Positions 36,791 to 44,774 of a DNA stretch of 64,000 nt are shown here, piece by piece. A model generated the notes under the pieces. It did no database searches. It had not been told where the DNA came from and worked only from the letters and a program-made list of their open reading frames with translations. The stretch covers positions 310,001-374,000 of the forward strand of contig AJXE01000002.1 in the NCBI GenBank assembly GCA_000263395.1. The letters run 5' to 3'. The stretch comes from Stutzerimonas stutzeri TS44. Its GTDB lineage: Bacteria; Pseudomonadota; Gammaproteobacteria; Pseudomonadales; Pseudomonadaceae. Numbering within the stretch: position 1 is the first letter of the stretch; each line of letters starts with the position of its first letter. A program made the translations under genes and the position numbers.

Positions 36791-38017
36791 ATGCCCCGCA
36801 AAGTCACGCCGCTGACTGATTCAGCAATCAAGGCAGCAAAGCCGAAAGAAAAGACTTTCAAGCTGACTGATGGCCAGGGGCTGTACCTGGACGTGAAGCC
36901 GACTGGCTCAAAGCTGTGGCGCTTCAAATACCGTTTCAACGGAAAAGAAATGACCCCGTTGTCGTTTGGCCCATATCCCGCCCTAACACTGGTGAAGGCC
37001 CGCCAGAAGCGCACAGAGGCACGCGAGCTGCTAGCCCAAGGGGTTGACCCCGGCGCAGAGAAAAAGGCCGCCAAACAAGCGCAGCGGGCCGATGGCGTGA
37101 CATTCGAGACACTGGCGCGGGAGTGGTACGCCTACAACGCGCCACGCTGGGCCGAAAGCACCGCCTACAAGGCGAAGCTGTACATGGAAAACGACCTGAT
37201 ACCCGGCATCGGTGCGCGCCCGGTTAAAGCCATCACCCGCCCCGAGCTGGTGGAGCTGGTGCGCAAGGTCGAAGCGCGGGGCACGCTGAATGCCGCTGGC
37301 AAGATTCGCCAATGGCTACACCAGATATTCCGCTTCGGGCTGGCGAAAGGCGTAGTCGAAGCCAACCCGGCCACCGATCTGGACGTGGTAGCCGCACCGC
37401 CGAAAGCGACCCGCCATCATCCGCACGTTGCGTTTGCCGAACTGCCTGAGCTGCTGGGCAAGATCGAATCAACCACGCTAAACACCCTGACCCGCTGCGC
37501 CATCCGCTTGCTGGTGCTGACAGCCGTTCGCCCTGGTGAGCTGCGCCAAGCGCCCTGGTCGGAGTTCGATCTAGACGGCGCGACCTGGACCATTCCGAAA
37601 GCGCGCATGAAAGCCCGCCGCCCGCATGTGGTGCCCCTGCCCCGCCAAGCCGTTGCCATCCTGCGCCAGCTCAAGGAAATCACAGGCGATTACCCGCTAG
37701 TGTTTGCAGGGCAGCAAAACCCCGACCGGCCAATGAGCGAGAACACGATCAACAAGGCACTGCGCCTGATGGGCTACGAAGGCCGCCAGACCGGCCACGG
37801 CTTCCGCCACCTGCTGAGCACCGAACTCAACGGGCGCGGCTATAACCGCGACTGGATCGAACGCCAGCTAGCCCACGGCGACAACGACGAAATCCGCGAC
37901 ACCTACAACCACGCCACCTATCTGGAGCAGCGCCGGGAAATGATGCAAGCCTGGGCCGATTCGATAGACGCGCTATGCGCTGGCGCCAATGTGGTGAGTA
38001 TCAAGCGCAAGGCTTAA
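36791..38017 (+). CDS. int: P4-type tyrosine integrase
   Basis: 408 residues. An N-terminal DUF4102 arm-binding domain (LTDSAIKAAKPKEKTFKLTD, about 8-95) is followed by a core-binding SAM-like domain (about 105-185) and a catalytic domain with RPGEL (first Arg), HGFRH (His-x-x-Arg equivalent) and a C-terminal YNHATYLEQRREMMQ block containing the tyrosine nucleophile. It integrates and excises the element at tRNA-Phe. It is adjacent to attL and reads inward, normal for this family. Confidence 0.95.
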   Translation: MPRKVTPLTDSAIKAAKPKEKTFKLTDGQGLYLDVKPTGSKLWRFKYRFNGKEMTPLSFGPYPALTLVKARQKRTEARELLAQGVDPGAEKKAAKQAQRADGVTFETLAREWYAYNAPRWAESTAYKAKLYMENDLIPGIGARPVKAITRPELVELVRKVEARGTLNAAGKIRQWLHQIFRFGLAKGVVEANPATDLDVVAAPPKATRHHPHVAFAELPELLGKIESTTLNTLTRCAIRLLVLTAVRPGELRQAPWSEFDLDGATWTIPKARMKARRPHVVPLPRQAVAILRQLKEITGDYPLVFAGQQNPDRPMSENTINKALRLMGYEGRQTGHGFRHLLSTELNGRGYNRDWIERQLAHGDNDEIRDTYNHATYLEQRREMMQAWADSIDALCAGANVVSIKRKA

Positions 38018-38117
38018 CTGTTTTTGGCTGGCCTAGCTCGACGGAGCGAAAAGCGGACTTCCCACCCGTCCGGCCAGCCGATTTATTCAGGAAGTGGGGC
38101 GCCTGGGAGGGCGAAAG

Positions 38118-38852
38118 ATGGACGAGTTCGATTATTGGCGACTGTGCGACCATTTGAGCGTCCAGGACGCCGCCGCGTTGGTAATTGGTGCGGAGCCATC
38201 CAGCGTCTTCGGTACCGGAGAAGGGGTATATCTCGCGGTTCACCATAGCGATGCTGGACCATCCTCCAACGCCGGCGCATTTCAAGCTGCGTTTACAGCG
38301 ATCAAAAACGCCATACAGGCCGGCACCATCCCTGCAAAAGTTAGAGTTTCGGCGAGAGAGTACGGTAGCGCTGACATGCAAGCCGATGCTGAATATGCAT
38401 CTATCGGCCTACCATTTCGGCACGGAACTACGGCAGAAGATGGAGAAATTCTCTCTGACGAAGGGTTCTTTTACCGTCCGTTCCCAGACTGGAGCCTTAC
38501 AACAGTTGCGGTCGCTGATCTAAAAGCCTGGCTGGCAAGCCGTGGCATGGTGACCGGCTTCTTTTTCCCGAACCGAGAGGAAAGCCAGCCCGGTTATCTG
38601 GACAAGACACACCCAAGCTATGCGCCCAAATTAGCCGCAGCCATTCGGGCATGGGAAGCCGTGACCAGCGACCCCGAACGGTTACGCGGAAAAACGCCAA
38701 AGCAAGCCTTAACCAAGTGGCTCAACGAGCACGCCGCCGCCTATGGACTGACCAAAGAAGACGGCACGCCGAACGCGACAGGCGTAGAGGAAGCGGCCAA
38801 GCTGGCAAACTGGAGGCCGGAGGGAGGCGCCAGCAAGACCCCCGGCGAGTAA
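38118..38852 (+). CDS. Unknown protein of the element, 244 residues
   Basis: 244 residues from the ATG at 38118 with GGAGGG 9 nt upstream. N-terminal MDEFDYWRLCDHLSVQDAAALVIG resembles the opening helix of proteins often encoded near integrases of Pseudomonas elements. The C-terminal third has TPKQALTKWLNEHAAAYGL, followed by NATGVEEAAKLANWRPEGGA, a pattern I associate with short DNA-related domains. No catalytic motif, signal peptide or membrane segment. Soluble protein of unknown role; possible cargo or a regulator. Confidence 0.75.
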   Translation: MDEFDYWRLCDHLSVQDAAALVIGAEPSSVFGTGEGVYLAVHHSDAGPSSNAGAFQAAFTAIKNAIQAGTIPAKVRVSAREYGSADMQADAEYASIGLPFRHGTTAEDGEILSDEGFFYRPFPDWSLTTVAVADLKAWLASRGMVTGFFFPNREESQPGYLDKTHPSYAPKLAAAIRAWEAVTSDPERLRGKTPKQALTKWLNEHAAAYGLTKEDGTPNATGVEEAAKLANWRPEGGASKTPGE

Positions 38853-38912
38853 CCCACCCACCCCTTAAACCCGCGTAGTTGCTGGCGTCTAGCTGCGACG
38901 ACCAGCATAACC

Positions 38913-38950
38913 AACCCACCCCCCATACCTTTTTCCAGTGGTGGGTTTTC
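38913..38950 (+). terminator. Candidate terminator before alpA-like gene
   Basis: An 8-bp stem AACCCACC/GGTGGGTT (38913-38920 with 38940-38947), a 19-nt loop and a short T-run. It lies in the 179-bp gap separating the integrase block from the regulatory block. Confidence 0.5.
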
Positions 38951-39031
38951 TGAACCCGCCTAGCTATTACCCCGCCGCTTCGCTGTATTCAATGCCAATC
39001 GTGTTCAACAAAGCCCAAGAGGCAACACGAT

Positions 39032-39253
39032 ATGGCCGCACATACCAACCCAGCCCAACTCCCCCGGCGCTTTATCAAGCTGGCGCAAGTTAAGGACTAC
39101 ACCAGTCTTTCCACATCCGAAATCTACCGGCGCATTGCTGCCGGGACCTTCCCGGCTCAAGTCACCCTTGGGCCGAAGTCGGTGGCCTGGATCGAATCGG
39201 AAATTTTGCATTGGTGCGATTCGCTCGCCGCTCAACGCGGGGAGGCTGCATAA
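39032..39253 (+). CDS. AlpA-family excisionase/transcription regulator
   Basis: 73 residues. MerR/Xis-type winged helix: RFIKLAQVKDYTSLSTSEIYRRIAAGTFP followed by GPKSVAWIESEILHWC, the AlpA signature. Such proteins activate integrase or act as recombination directionality factors in P4-like elements. GAGG lies 7 nt upstream. The next gene starts directly at its stop (TAAATG). Confidence 0.9.
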   Translation: MAAHTNPAQLPRRFIKLAQVKDYTSLSTSEIYRRIAAGTFPAQVTLGPKSVAWIESEILHWCDSLAAQRGEAA

Positions 39254-39553
39254 ATGACCGACACAAAAAAGGCCGACCAACAGGCCAGCCCCAAGAAAAC
39301 GCAGCGTCATAGTACCAGCGTCGAAGCACAGCGCGCCCGCCTGCTGGCGCGGCTACGGATCGGCGCCCTGGACACGTTCACCGCGCGCCGTGAACTTCAC
39401 GTCATGCACCCTGGGGGGCGCATCAAGGAGTTGCGCGCCGCTGGCCACCCCATCCGCACCGAGCGGGTCACGCTGACGGATGAGGACGGCATCACCCACA
39501 ACGGCGTTGCCCTTTACTACCTGGGCAGCACCAGCGCGGAGGCGACCGAATGA
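39254..39553 (+). CDS. Winged-helix DNA-binding protein of the element
   Basis: 99 residues. Basic N-terminal tail, then RARLLARLRIGALDTFTARRELHVMHPGGRIKELRAAGHPI, a helix-turn-helix with the RIxELRxxGHxI recognition element seen in small phage proteins, and a beta wing ending GVALYYLG. It is probably a DNA-binding accessory factor. It starts with no gap after the AlpA-like gene and ends overlapping the next frame (ATGA). Confidence 0.82.
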   Translation: MTDTKKADQQASPKKTQRHSTSVEAQRARLLARLRIGALDTFTARRELHVMHPGGRIKELRAAGHPIRTERVTLTDEDGITHNGVALYYLGSTSAEATE

Positions 39554-40011
39554 ACACACCGCGCTTGCTCTTCCCGATTGCCAATAAGCACCAGCGGCGC
39601 TATGGTTCGCCCGTCACGGTCAATCCCGTGGACGGGCGTCGCGGCCCGATCAAGCAAAAGGCGCACAAGCGCCCCAGTCCGACAGCAGGCGCTTTTTTTG
39701 TGCCGGCCCTGTCGTGTTATGGCGGCTGTGCGTGGGAGACCGAAAGGTCTGCCGGGTTCCTTTTGCCCCGGTCCGCGAACCCGCGTACAGCTGCCACCCC
39801 TATTCGTTTCGCGGCGAATCGTGGCAGCTCCACAGCAAAAGGAGCACCACCCATGCAAACCACCCGCAATCCGTCCACCCACGCCGCCGCCTGGAAGGCC
39901 CGCGCCTTCGCCGCGCTGCGTTCCGATTCGTCCCTGTCCGTCCGCCTGCGCCGCTACAACGAAGCGATGGCCCGCGCCCGCTCCCTGGAAACCGTAGGGG
40001 GTGTGCAATGA
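39550..40011 (+). CDS. Ash/Icd-like ORF overlapping the C4-like leader
   Basis: The frame is open for 153 codons from 39550 through the terminator and antisense-RNA region. It contains the string ANRGSSTAKGAPPM, seen in prophage ORFs annotated as Ash or Icd-like cell-division inhibitors. The conservation of that stretch may really reflect RNA structure. A second start at 39853 has a strong AAAAGGAG site and would give a 52-residue basic protein ending SVRLRRYNEAMARARSLETVGG. I consider the short product the more likely real protein. The stop overlaps the next start (ATGA). Confidence 0.6.
   Translation: MNTPRLLFPIANKHQRRYGSPVTVNPVDGRRGPIKQKAHKRPSPTAGAFFVPALSCYGGCAWETERSAGFLLPRSANPRTAATPIRFAANRGSSTAKGAPPMQTTRNPSTHAAAWKARAFAALRSDSSLSVRLRRYNEAMARARSLETVGGVQ
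39660..39699 (+). terminator. Leader terminator with competing upstream hairpin
   Basis: The terminator stem AAGCGCC (39667-39673)/GGCGCTT (39688-39694), with a 14-nt loop, is followed by TTTTT. A second hairpin, GGCGC-ACAA-GCGCC (39660-39673), uses the same AAGCGCC bases, so the two cannot form together. This is the logic of an attenuator and lies immediately before the C4-like RNA. Confidence 0.7.
39721..39795 (+). ncRNA. C4-like antisense RNA
   Basis: About 75 nt. The ends pair (GCTGTGCG near 39725 with CGCGTACAGC ending 39791), enclosing a hairpin AGACC-GAAA-GGTCT and the single-stranded GGTTCCTTTTGC. This layout matches the C4 antisense RNA of phages P1/P7 and P4-like satellites as I recall it. 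Bases 39756-39766 can pair with 39835-39845, the ribosome site of the downstream start (11 pairs, one G-U). It should repress translation or cause early termination of the replication operon, giving superinfection immunity. Confidence 0.78.
39790..39845 (+). promoter_or_regulatory. Hairpin and C4-target ribosome site
   Basis: A hairpin GCTGCCAC (39790-39797)/GTGGCAGC (39821-39828) with inner ATTCG/CGAAT pairing stands just before AAAAGGAG (39837-39844). The ribosome site 39835-39845 is complementary to the C4-like RNA at 39756-39766. Confidence 0.6.
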
Positions 40012-40280
40012 GTACTCGCATCGCCGCTATGGCCAGCATCGCAGACGACGCAATCGAGCAGGTCCGTTATGGGAAGGAGCACGCCCGATGGCTCGCCGCC
40101 CTGATGACTGCAATTCGCCGGGAGCTTGAGCCAAGCCCCGCCCTACTGGAGTGCCGCGCGAGCCGTGTGCAGGATTTGGCCAGCTTGGGGCAGTACCTGG
40201 CCGACGATCTGGCTAACTACATGGATCGCTGCGCCAGTGAACTGCAAGCGCAGGCTGATACCGTAGGGGGTGCCAAATGA
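40008..40280 (+). CDS. Small unknown protein of the element, 90 residues
   Basis: 90 residues, helical and mildly acidic: MSTRIAAMASIADDAIEQVR, then RRELEPSPALLECRASRVQDL and a C-terminal DLANYMDRCASELQAQAD helix. It overlaps both neighbours by 4 bp, so it is translationally coupled in the early operon. No recognised domain. Similar short proteins are usual before primase genes of satellites. Confidence 0.72.
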   Translation: MSTRIAAMASIADDAIEQVRYGKEHARWLAALMTAIRRELEPSPALLECRASRVQDLASLGQYLADDLANYMDRCASELQAQADTVGGAK

Positions 40281-40600
40281 GCGCCGTCTGCTGGAGTCAC
40301 CTGCTGCCCGATCCTTTGCGCATGGGCCGTCTGTCCACTGATGATCTGGACGCCATCGAGCGCACCGCTGAATGCGAAGCGCTGAACGTGGCCCACGGCA
40401 TTTCCGCCATTGGCGAGCTGCTGGCCTGGACCGCTGACGCTGGCGAGCTATCGAACGACACCGCCCGCAATATCGGCTGGCTTATCAACTCGCTGGGCAC
40501 GCTATCCGGCAGGCTCGTGGACGTTGCGAACGGCGCCGAGTACGAGCTGGAGCGCCGCAAGGCCACCGCACCGACCCCGACCCCGACCGCAGAGGGCTAA
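40277..40600 (+). CDS. Small unknown protein of the element, 107 residues
   Basis: 107 residues. The predicted helical core DLDAIERTAECEALNVAHGISAIGELLAW and NDTARNIGWLINSLGTLSGRLVDV looks like a helical bundle. It is followed by a Thr-Pro repeat tail (ATAPTPTPTAEG). Start overlaps the previous stop. The function is unknown; the amphipathic helices suggest a protein-protein adaptor. Confidence 0.72.
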   Translation: MSAVCWSHLLPDPLRMGRLSTDDLDAIERTAECEALNVAHGISAIGELLAWTADAGELSNDTARNIGWLINSLGTLSGRLVDVANGAEYELERRKATAPTPTPTAEG

Positions 40601-40603
40601 ACC

Positions 40604-41524
40604 ATGACTATTCAAAACGGCGCCCGTGCGCCGAGGGGATCGCTTTGCCTGGAGAAAGCCGAATTGGCCTTCCGCGACGCCCTGCAAGCCACGTTCGGGC
40701 CGCTGGATTGGCTACCTGTAGCAGACGGGACCATTCACCGCTTCCGCGTGCCAGACGACAAACCCGGCACGCTCAACGGCTGGTACGTCCTACACCTGGA
40801 CGGCATCGCATCGGGTGCGTTCGGTAGTTGGAAGGCGGGAGGTTCTAGCACCTGGAGCAGCCGCAAGCCTGCCGATCCGATGGAGGCCGAATTGATCCGC
40901 CAGCGGGTTGAGCAGGCCCGCCACCAGCGCGAAGCGGAGCAGCACCAGCGCCAGCAAGCCGCAGCCATCGAGGCGCAGCGACTGTGGAGCACCAGCGCCC
41001 CGGCTGATCCGCATCACCCTTACCTGAGCGCCAAGGGCTGCCAGCCGCACGGCCTGCGCCAACGTGGCGACGTTCTATTGGTGCCGCTCTACCTGGGCCG
41101 CGTTCTGGTCAACCTGCAACGCATCGCAGCGGACGGCGGCAAGCGGTTTCTGTCCGGGGGCCGGGTGAAGGGCTGCTATTCGCCCATCGGCGCACTGGAG
41201 CCAGGCCAACCGCTGTACGTCTGCGAAGGCTGGGCAACCGGCGCGACCATCCACGAGCACAACGGCGCCGCCGTTGCCTGCGCCATGAACGCGGGCAACC
41301 TGCTGGAAGTCGGGCGCCAGCTCCAACGGCACTACCCGGACAGTTCGCTGATTATCGCGGGTGACGACGACCGCCAGACCGAAGGCAACCCCGGACGCAC
41401 AGCAGCCACTCAAGCCGCCGCCGTGCTTGGCTGTGGGCTGGTGCTGCCGCCCTGGAGCGGAACCGAGCCGCTGAGCCTTTCCGACTTCAACGACCTGCGC
41501 CAGTGGCGGGAGGCGAACCAATGA
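40604..41524 (+). CDS. Toprim-domain primase-like protein (P4 alpha N-terminal type)
   Basis: 306 residues. N-terminal region (about 1-100) contains WYVLHLDGIASGAFGSWKAG, followed by a Gln/Glu-rich helix (about 100-140). A Toprim domain (about 200-300) has YVCEGWATGATIHE, equivalent to the EGxAT motif of P4 alpha primase, and IIAGDDDRQTEGNPGR with the acidic metal ligands. It likely synthesises primers for replication of the element. Unlike P4 alpha, primase and ATPase are split into two genes; the ATPase gene starts inside this stop codon. Confidence 0.88.
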   Translation: MTIQNGARAPRGSLCLEKAELAFRDALQATFGPLDWLPVADGTIHRFRVPDDKPGTLNGWYVLHLDGIASGAFGSWKAGGSSTWSSRKPADPMEAELIRQRVEQARHQREAEQHQRQQAAAIEAQRLWSTSAPADPHHPYLSAKGCQPHGLRQRGDVLLVPLYLGRVLVNLQRIAADGGKRFLSGGRVKGCYSPIGALEPGQPLYVCEGWATGATIHEHNGAAVACAMNAGNLLEVGRQLQRHYPDSSLIIAGDDDRQTEGNPGRTAATQAAAVLGCGLVLPPWSGTEPLSLSDFNDLRQWREANQ

Positions 41525-43041
41525 GCAACTTGGCCGAACTGATCCCCGAACCCATGCCGGCACCAGATCCCATCGCGGACGCGCTCGCCAGGAGCAAACA
41601 AGATCCCGGCGCGATCTTCGAACCCGAGGTGCTGGCCCTGCTGCGCCAGGTGAGAGACGCCGACCCGGCGCGCTGGGCACGCATTCGTCACGCGGCAAAG
41701 GAAGCCAAGACGGTAAGCATGGCGGACCTGGACAAGCTGACCAGCGCCGCCAACGAAGCTACGGCGGGCACCGACGAGCTGTTCCCCGAAGTGACGCTGT
41801 GGCCTGAGCTGGTAGACGGTGCCGAGCTGCTGGAAGCGCTGACCACGATCATTCGACGCCATGTGATAGCCGACCCGGCCACGGTCCACGCCGCCGCGCT
41901 TTGGGCCGCCTTCACTTGGTTTGTGGACGTGGTGAACGTCGCGCCGATTGCCAACATCACCGCCCCGGAGAAGCGTTGCGGGAAAACGGTAATGCTTGGC
42001 GTGCTGTCGCGTCTCGCCTGCCGTCCGCTGGCCGTTTCGAATATCGCACCGGCTGCGTTGTTCCGCGCCCTGGAGCTGTGGACGCCGACACTGCTGATTG
42101 ACGAGGTGGACGCCTTCTTGGCCGAGCATGAGGAAGCGCGGGGCATTCTCAATGCCGGGTTTACCCGCGACTCCGCTTTCGTGATTCGCTGCGTCGGCGA
42201 TGACCACATGCCCACCCGGTTCAACGTATGGGGCGCAAAGGCGTTGTGCGGTATCGGGAAAATTGCCGACACCCTATCCGACCGGAGCATTCCGCTACGC
42301 CTGCGCCGCAAGCTGCCGGGGGAGCGCACGGTAAAGATTCGCCACGCCGACCCCGCCGCGTTTGCCGAACTGGTAAGCAAGCTGGCGCGCTTCGCTATCG
42401 ACAATCGGGAGGCCATTCGCGCCGCCAGGCCCGCCGAGGTGGACGGCTTGAACGACCGCGCTAACGACTGCTGGGAGCCGCTGCTAGCCGTTGCGGAAGT
42501 AGCCGGGGGCAACTGGCCGCGCATCGCTCGCAACGCCGCCGCGACACTTCACGGCCTGGAGGAAGACACGCCGAGCATTGGCGCCGAGCTGTTGGCTTCG
42601 ATCCGTGATGCCTTCGATAACCGGCGAACCGATCGGCTGCCGACCGCTGAGCTGTTGGAGGCACTTGCCGAAGATGAGGAAGCACCGTGGGCAGCGTGGA
42701 ACCGGGGCAAGCCCATGACACCGCACCAGCTTTCCAAGCGGCTTTCTGAGTTCGGGATCAAGCCCGGCGCCCATCGCATCGGCTTCAAGACTGCCAAAGG
42801 GTACAAACGGGAGCAGTTCGAGGAAGCCTTTAAACGGTATCTGTCCGCCGACACCCCCGGAAAATCGGTAACACGGTTACAAGCCAGCAACCATGCGGCT
42901 TCCATCCATTTTGAAACCGTAACACGGAGCGCTGCCGTTACCGATCAAAACGGGCTGAAAGCCAGCAACGGCGCGGGCTGTAACCATGTTACCGATCCAA
43001 AGGGGGTACAGACCGAAGACAACGCGGAGTACTTCGGATAA
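41521..43041 (+). CDS. DUF3631 ATPase/helicase-like replication protein
   Basis: 506 residues from the ATG at 41521 (GGGAGG upstream). A P-loop-type core has a shortened Walker A, APEKRCGKTVML, and Walker B TLLIDEVDAFL. A C-terminal region follows with LRRKLPGERTVKIRHADPAAF and TPHQLSKRLSEFGIKPGAHRIG (winged-helix DUF3631 end). The last ~60 residues are a low-complexity tail with repeated LQASN/LKASN-like pieces. The partner Toprim protein upstream suggests it is the replicative helicase half of a split alpha-like system. Confidence 0.87.
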   Translation: MSNLAELIPEPMPAPDPIADALARSKQDPGAIFEPEVLALLRQVRDADPARWARIRHAAKEAKTVSMADLDKLTSAANEATAGTDELFPEVTLWPELVDGAELLEALTTIIRRHVIADPATVHAAALWAAFTWFVDVVNVAPIANITAPEKRCGKTVMLGVLSRLACRPLAVSNIAPAALFRALELWTPTLLIDEVDAFLAEHEEARGILNAGFTRDSAFVIRCVGDDHMPTRFNVWGAKALCGIGKIADTLSDRSIPLRLRRKLPGERTVKIRHADPAAFAELVSKLARFAIDNREAIRAARPAEVDGLNDRANDCWEPLLAVAEVAGGNWPRIARNAAATLHGLEEDTPSIGAELLASIRDAFDNRRTDRLPTAELLEALAEDEEAPWAAWNRGKPMTPHQLSKRLSEFGIKPGAHRIGFKTAKGYKREQFEEAFKRYLSADTPGKSVTRLQASNHAASIHFETVTRSAAVTDQNGLKASNGAGCNHVTDPKGVQTEDNAEYFG

Positions 43042-43376
43042 TGGCCGCCCTGGACTACCTGCGCCGGGCTGGTCTGACTGTCGAGAGCGTGGCCGACCGG
43101 CTGCGCGTCTCGCCCGTCGAGCGCATCACCGACCCCTTGCGCCACTTCATACGCGAGCACCTTGCCGAGCTGCTGGCCGAACTGAACGCAGCCAATGACT
43201 CGACGCACTTGCCCACCAGCGAGCCGAAGCGCACCGCCTGGAGGATCACCCGAGCAGGCCAGCCGATTGGTTACATGGTCGGCCAGCCAATGACCTATTC
43301 CGAAGCCCTGGCCGCCGCTCGCTGGCGCTGGGCTGATGCCGAACTAGACGGCGCACCAAAGGAGCCGAACCGATGA
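43041..43376 (+). CDS. Small protein with TubC-N-like N-terminus
   Basis: 111 residues. The first 48, AALDYLRRAGLTVES to HLAELLAEL, follow the TubC N-terminal docking-domain pattern (LxxAGLTVxxxxDRLRV... HxAELLxxL). This short fold recurs in phage and plasmid replication regions. The remainder, WRITRAGQPIGYMVGQPMTYSEAL, is unassigned. It shares one base with the DUF3631 stop (TAATG) and overlaps the next gene by 4 bp. Confidence 0.72.
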   Translation: MAALDYLRRAGLTVESVADRLRVSPVERITDPLRHFIREHLAELLAELNAANDSTHLPTSEPKRTAWRITRAGQPIGYMVGQPMTYSEALAAARWRWADAELDGAPKEPNR

Positions 43377-43975
43377 AAGCCAGCCAGATTCGAGCGCTCG
43401 CCAACATAGCCGACAAGCCAGGCGCCAGCGTGAGCACGCAACTAATCGCCATGCGCCGGGTATGTCGCCTTTTTTGTCATGAGCGCGCAACGATCCACCA
43501 AGAGCGCCGCGCCTTGCGCCGGAAAGCCGCCAAGCTGAGAGCCTTTCTGCCATTCACTGCCGCAGCCGCTGCCGACCTGGAGCAGCAAGCCAGGGAGCAC
43601 GAAGCCGAATCGCTGGAGGGTATGAGCCGGGCGCTGATCGGCATAGGCCGGGCCGTCATTCTGCAAAGCGCCAGCACCACGGCGGCGCTGGGCTTCGACC
43701 GGCTGTGCGATCTGCTGAGCGTGAACCCCGCGCATCGAGCGCAAGCGATCCGCGACGGCGACACCAACGTTACGGCGCTGGTCTTTATTGCCTGCCTGGA
43801 GGACAGCGCGACAGGGCACGGCGCAGCCTGGGGCAATGGCGGGCCGCTGTATCAAGCCTGCCTGCTGGCTACGGCTGACTTCATCCGCACCGCACCAGAG
43901 GACGCGCTACCCGATCCGTTCGCACCCGGCGCACCCTTCGGACCGAAGATCCCGCCCGTGCTGCGCGTGGTTTGA
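43373..43975 (+). CDS. Unknown protein of the element, 200 residues
   Basis: 200 residues. A basic helical N-terminal half (RRVCRLFCHERATIHQERRALRRKAAKLR), a central LGFDRLCDLLSVNPAHRAQAIRDGDTNVTALVFIACLED and a proline-rich end. Last gene of the co-translated block (ATGA with its predecessor). No known family recognised and no membrane segment. Its place between replication genes and the non-coding repeat region leaves a role in replication control or packaging open. Confidence 0.7.
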   Translation: MKASQIRALANIADKPGASVSTQLIAMRRVCRLFCHERATIHQERRALRRKAAKLRAFLPFTAAAAADLEQQAREHEAESLEGMSRALIGIGRAVILQSASTTAALGFDRLCDLLSVNPAHRAQAIRDGDTNVTALVFIACLEDSATGHGAAWGNGGPLYQACLLATADFIRTAPEDALPDPFAPGAPFGPKIPPVLRVV

Positions 43976-44006
43976 TCGCTGGCGCCACGGACGGCGCTAC
44001 CCCACC

Positions 44007-44328
44007 CCCATTGGGTCCTTCCACCCACCCCCGCCCGTTGCGGGTGATTCGCGCCCCGCCTTTTCGCTTCATACGGATTTTTTCGGACCGCCCCCGCTTC
44101 CGGTTCCGCCTTCCGCTGAACGCCCCGCCAGCACGCCCGCAACGGCCACCAGTGAAGCGGAAACGACCGGCGCCAGTTGGCCTATTACCCAGCACCAGCG
44201 CCCGAAGTGCGAAGCCTGGAGCGAGACAACGAAACAACAACCAACCCACCAGCCAGCGCCGTATATAGCGAACGATCACGGCGCGAATCACCCGCGATGG
44301 GGCCCCCCCTTGGGAGGACCCATTAGGG
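44007..44328. repeat. Long interrupted inverted repeat, cos-like
   Basis: Arms at 44007-44076 and 44259-44328. In outside-in order each arm has TGGGTCCT, about 20 nt, then a perfect 16-mer GCGGGTGATTCGCGCC, 7 nt, and TTCGCTnnATACGG. The arms are inverted and separated by 182 nt without a convincing gene. Pieces resemble the cohesive-end region of lambdoid phages (GCGGGTTTTCGCTATTTAT, from memory). It may be a packaging or replication signal. Confidence 0.7.
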
Positions 44329-44486
44329 GAGGCGGTTCGCGCTACTGGTTCGCAATCTTGGGACGCGCTTTCACGCGCACTTTTCACGCATGACCCCGTT
44401 TCGGGGAATCAACCCCATGAAAGCCGGTTTAGTGACCAGTACGCGCACGCACGCGAGGCCGGAAGGGTGATATCAGGGTTAGGCGG

Positions 44487-44620
44487 ACGGCAAGGTTACG
44501 GCAAGGCGCTGGGGCGATATTAGGGCGAGGTGACAACAAGATCGCAGCAAGGCGAGACGGTAAGGTCACGGTAAGGGTGACGGGGTGATTACGGGGAGGC
44601 ACCCCAAGGTTGCCCCAAGG
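44487..44620 (+). repeat. Iteron-like short repeats, candidate origin
   Basis: Two pairs of ACGGYAAGG at 44487, 44498, 44557 and 44568, and a pair of CCCCAAGG at 44602 and 44613. Members of each pair are 11 bp apart. Related ACGGGG units lie at 44580 and 44591. Helically phased direct repeats downstream of primase/helicase genes fit a replication origin. No other function is evident in this stretch. Confidence 0.55.
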
Positions 44621-44774
44621 GGTGAGGCTGAAAAACAATCAACGCCTATCAAACGCCCCCACGTTTTCCAAAGTAGATCGGTTTAGATTCCGGTCACCTG
44701 ACAGCAGGCCGGAGCAGGCCACGAAACCGCCAAGGCGAAACCAGCCATTGAAGCCAGAACGGGGGTACTTTTCG

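Noticed and set aside
39714..40007. Long N-terminal extension of the 90-residue protein at 40008
   Set aside because: It runs through the C4-like RNA and the overlapping gene; the ATGA-coupled start at 40008 is preferred.
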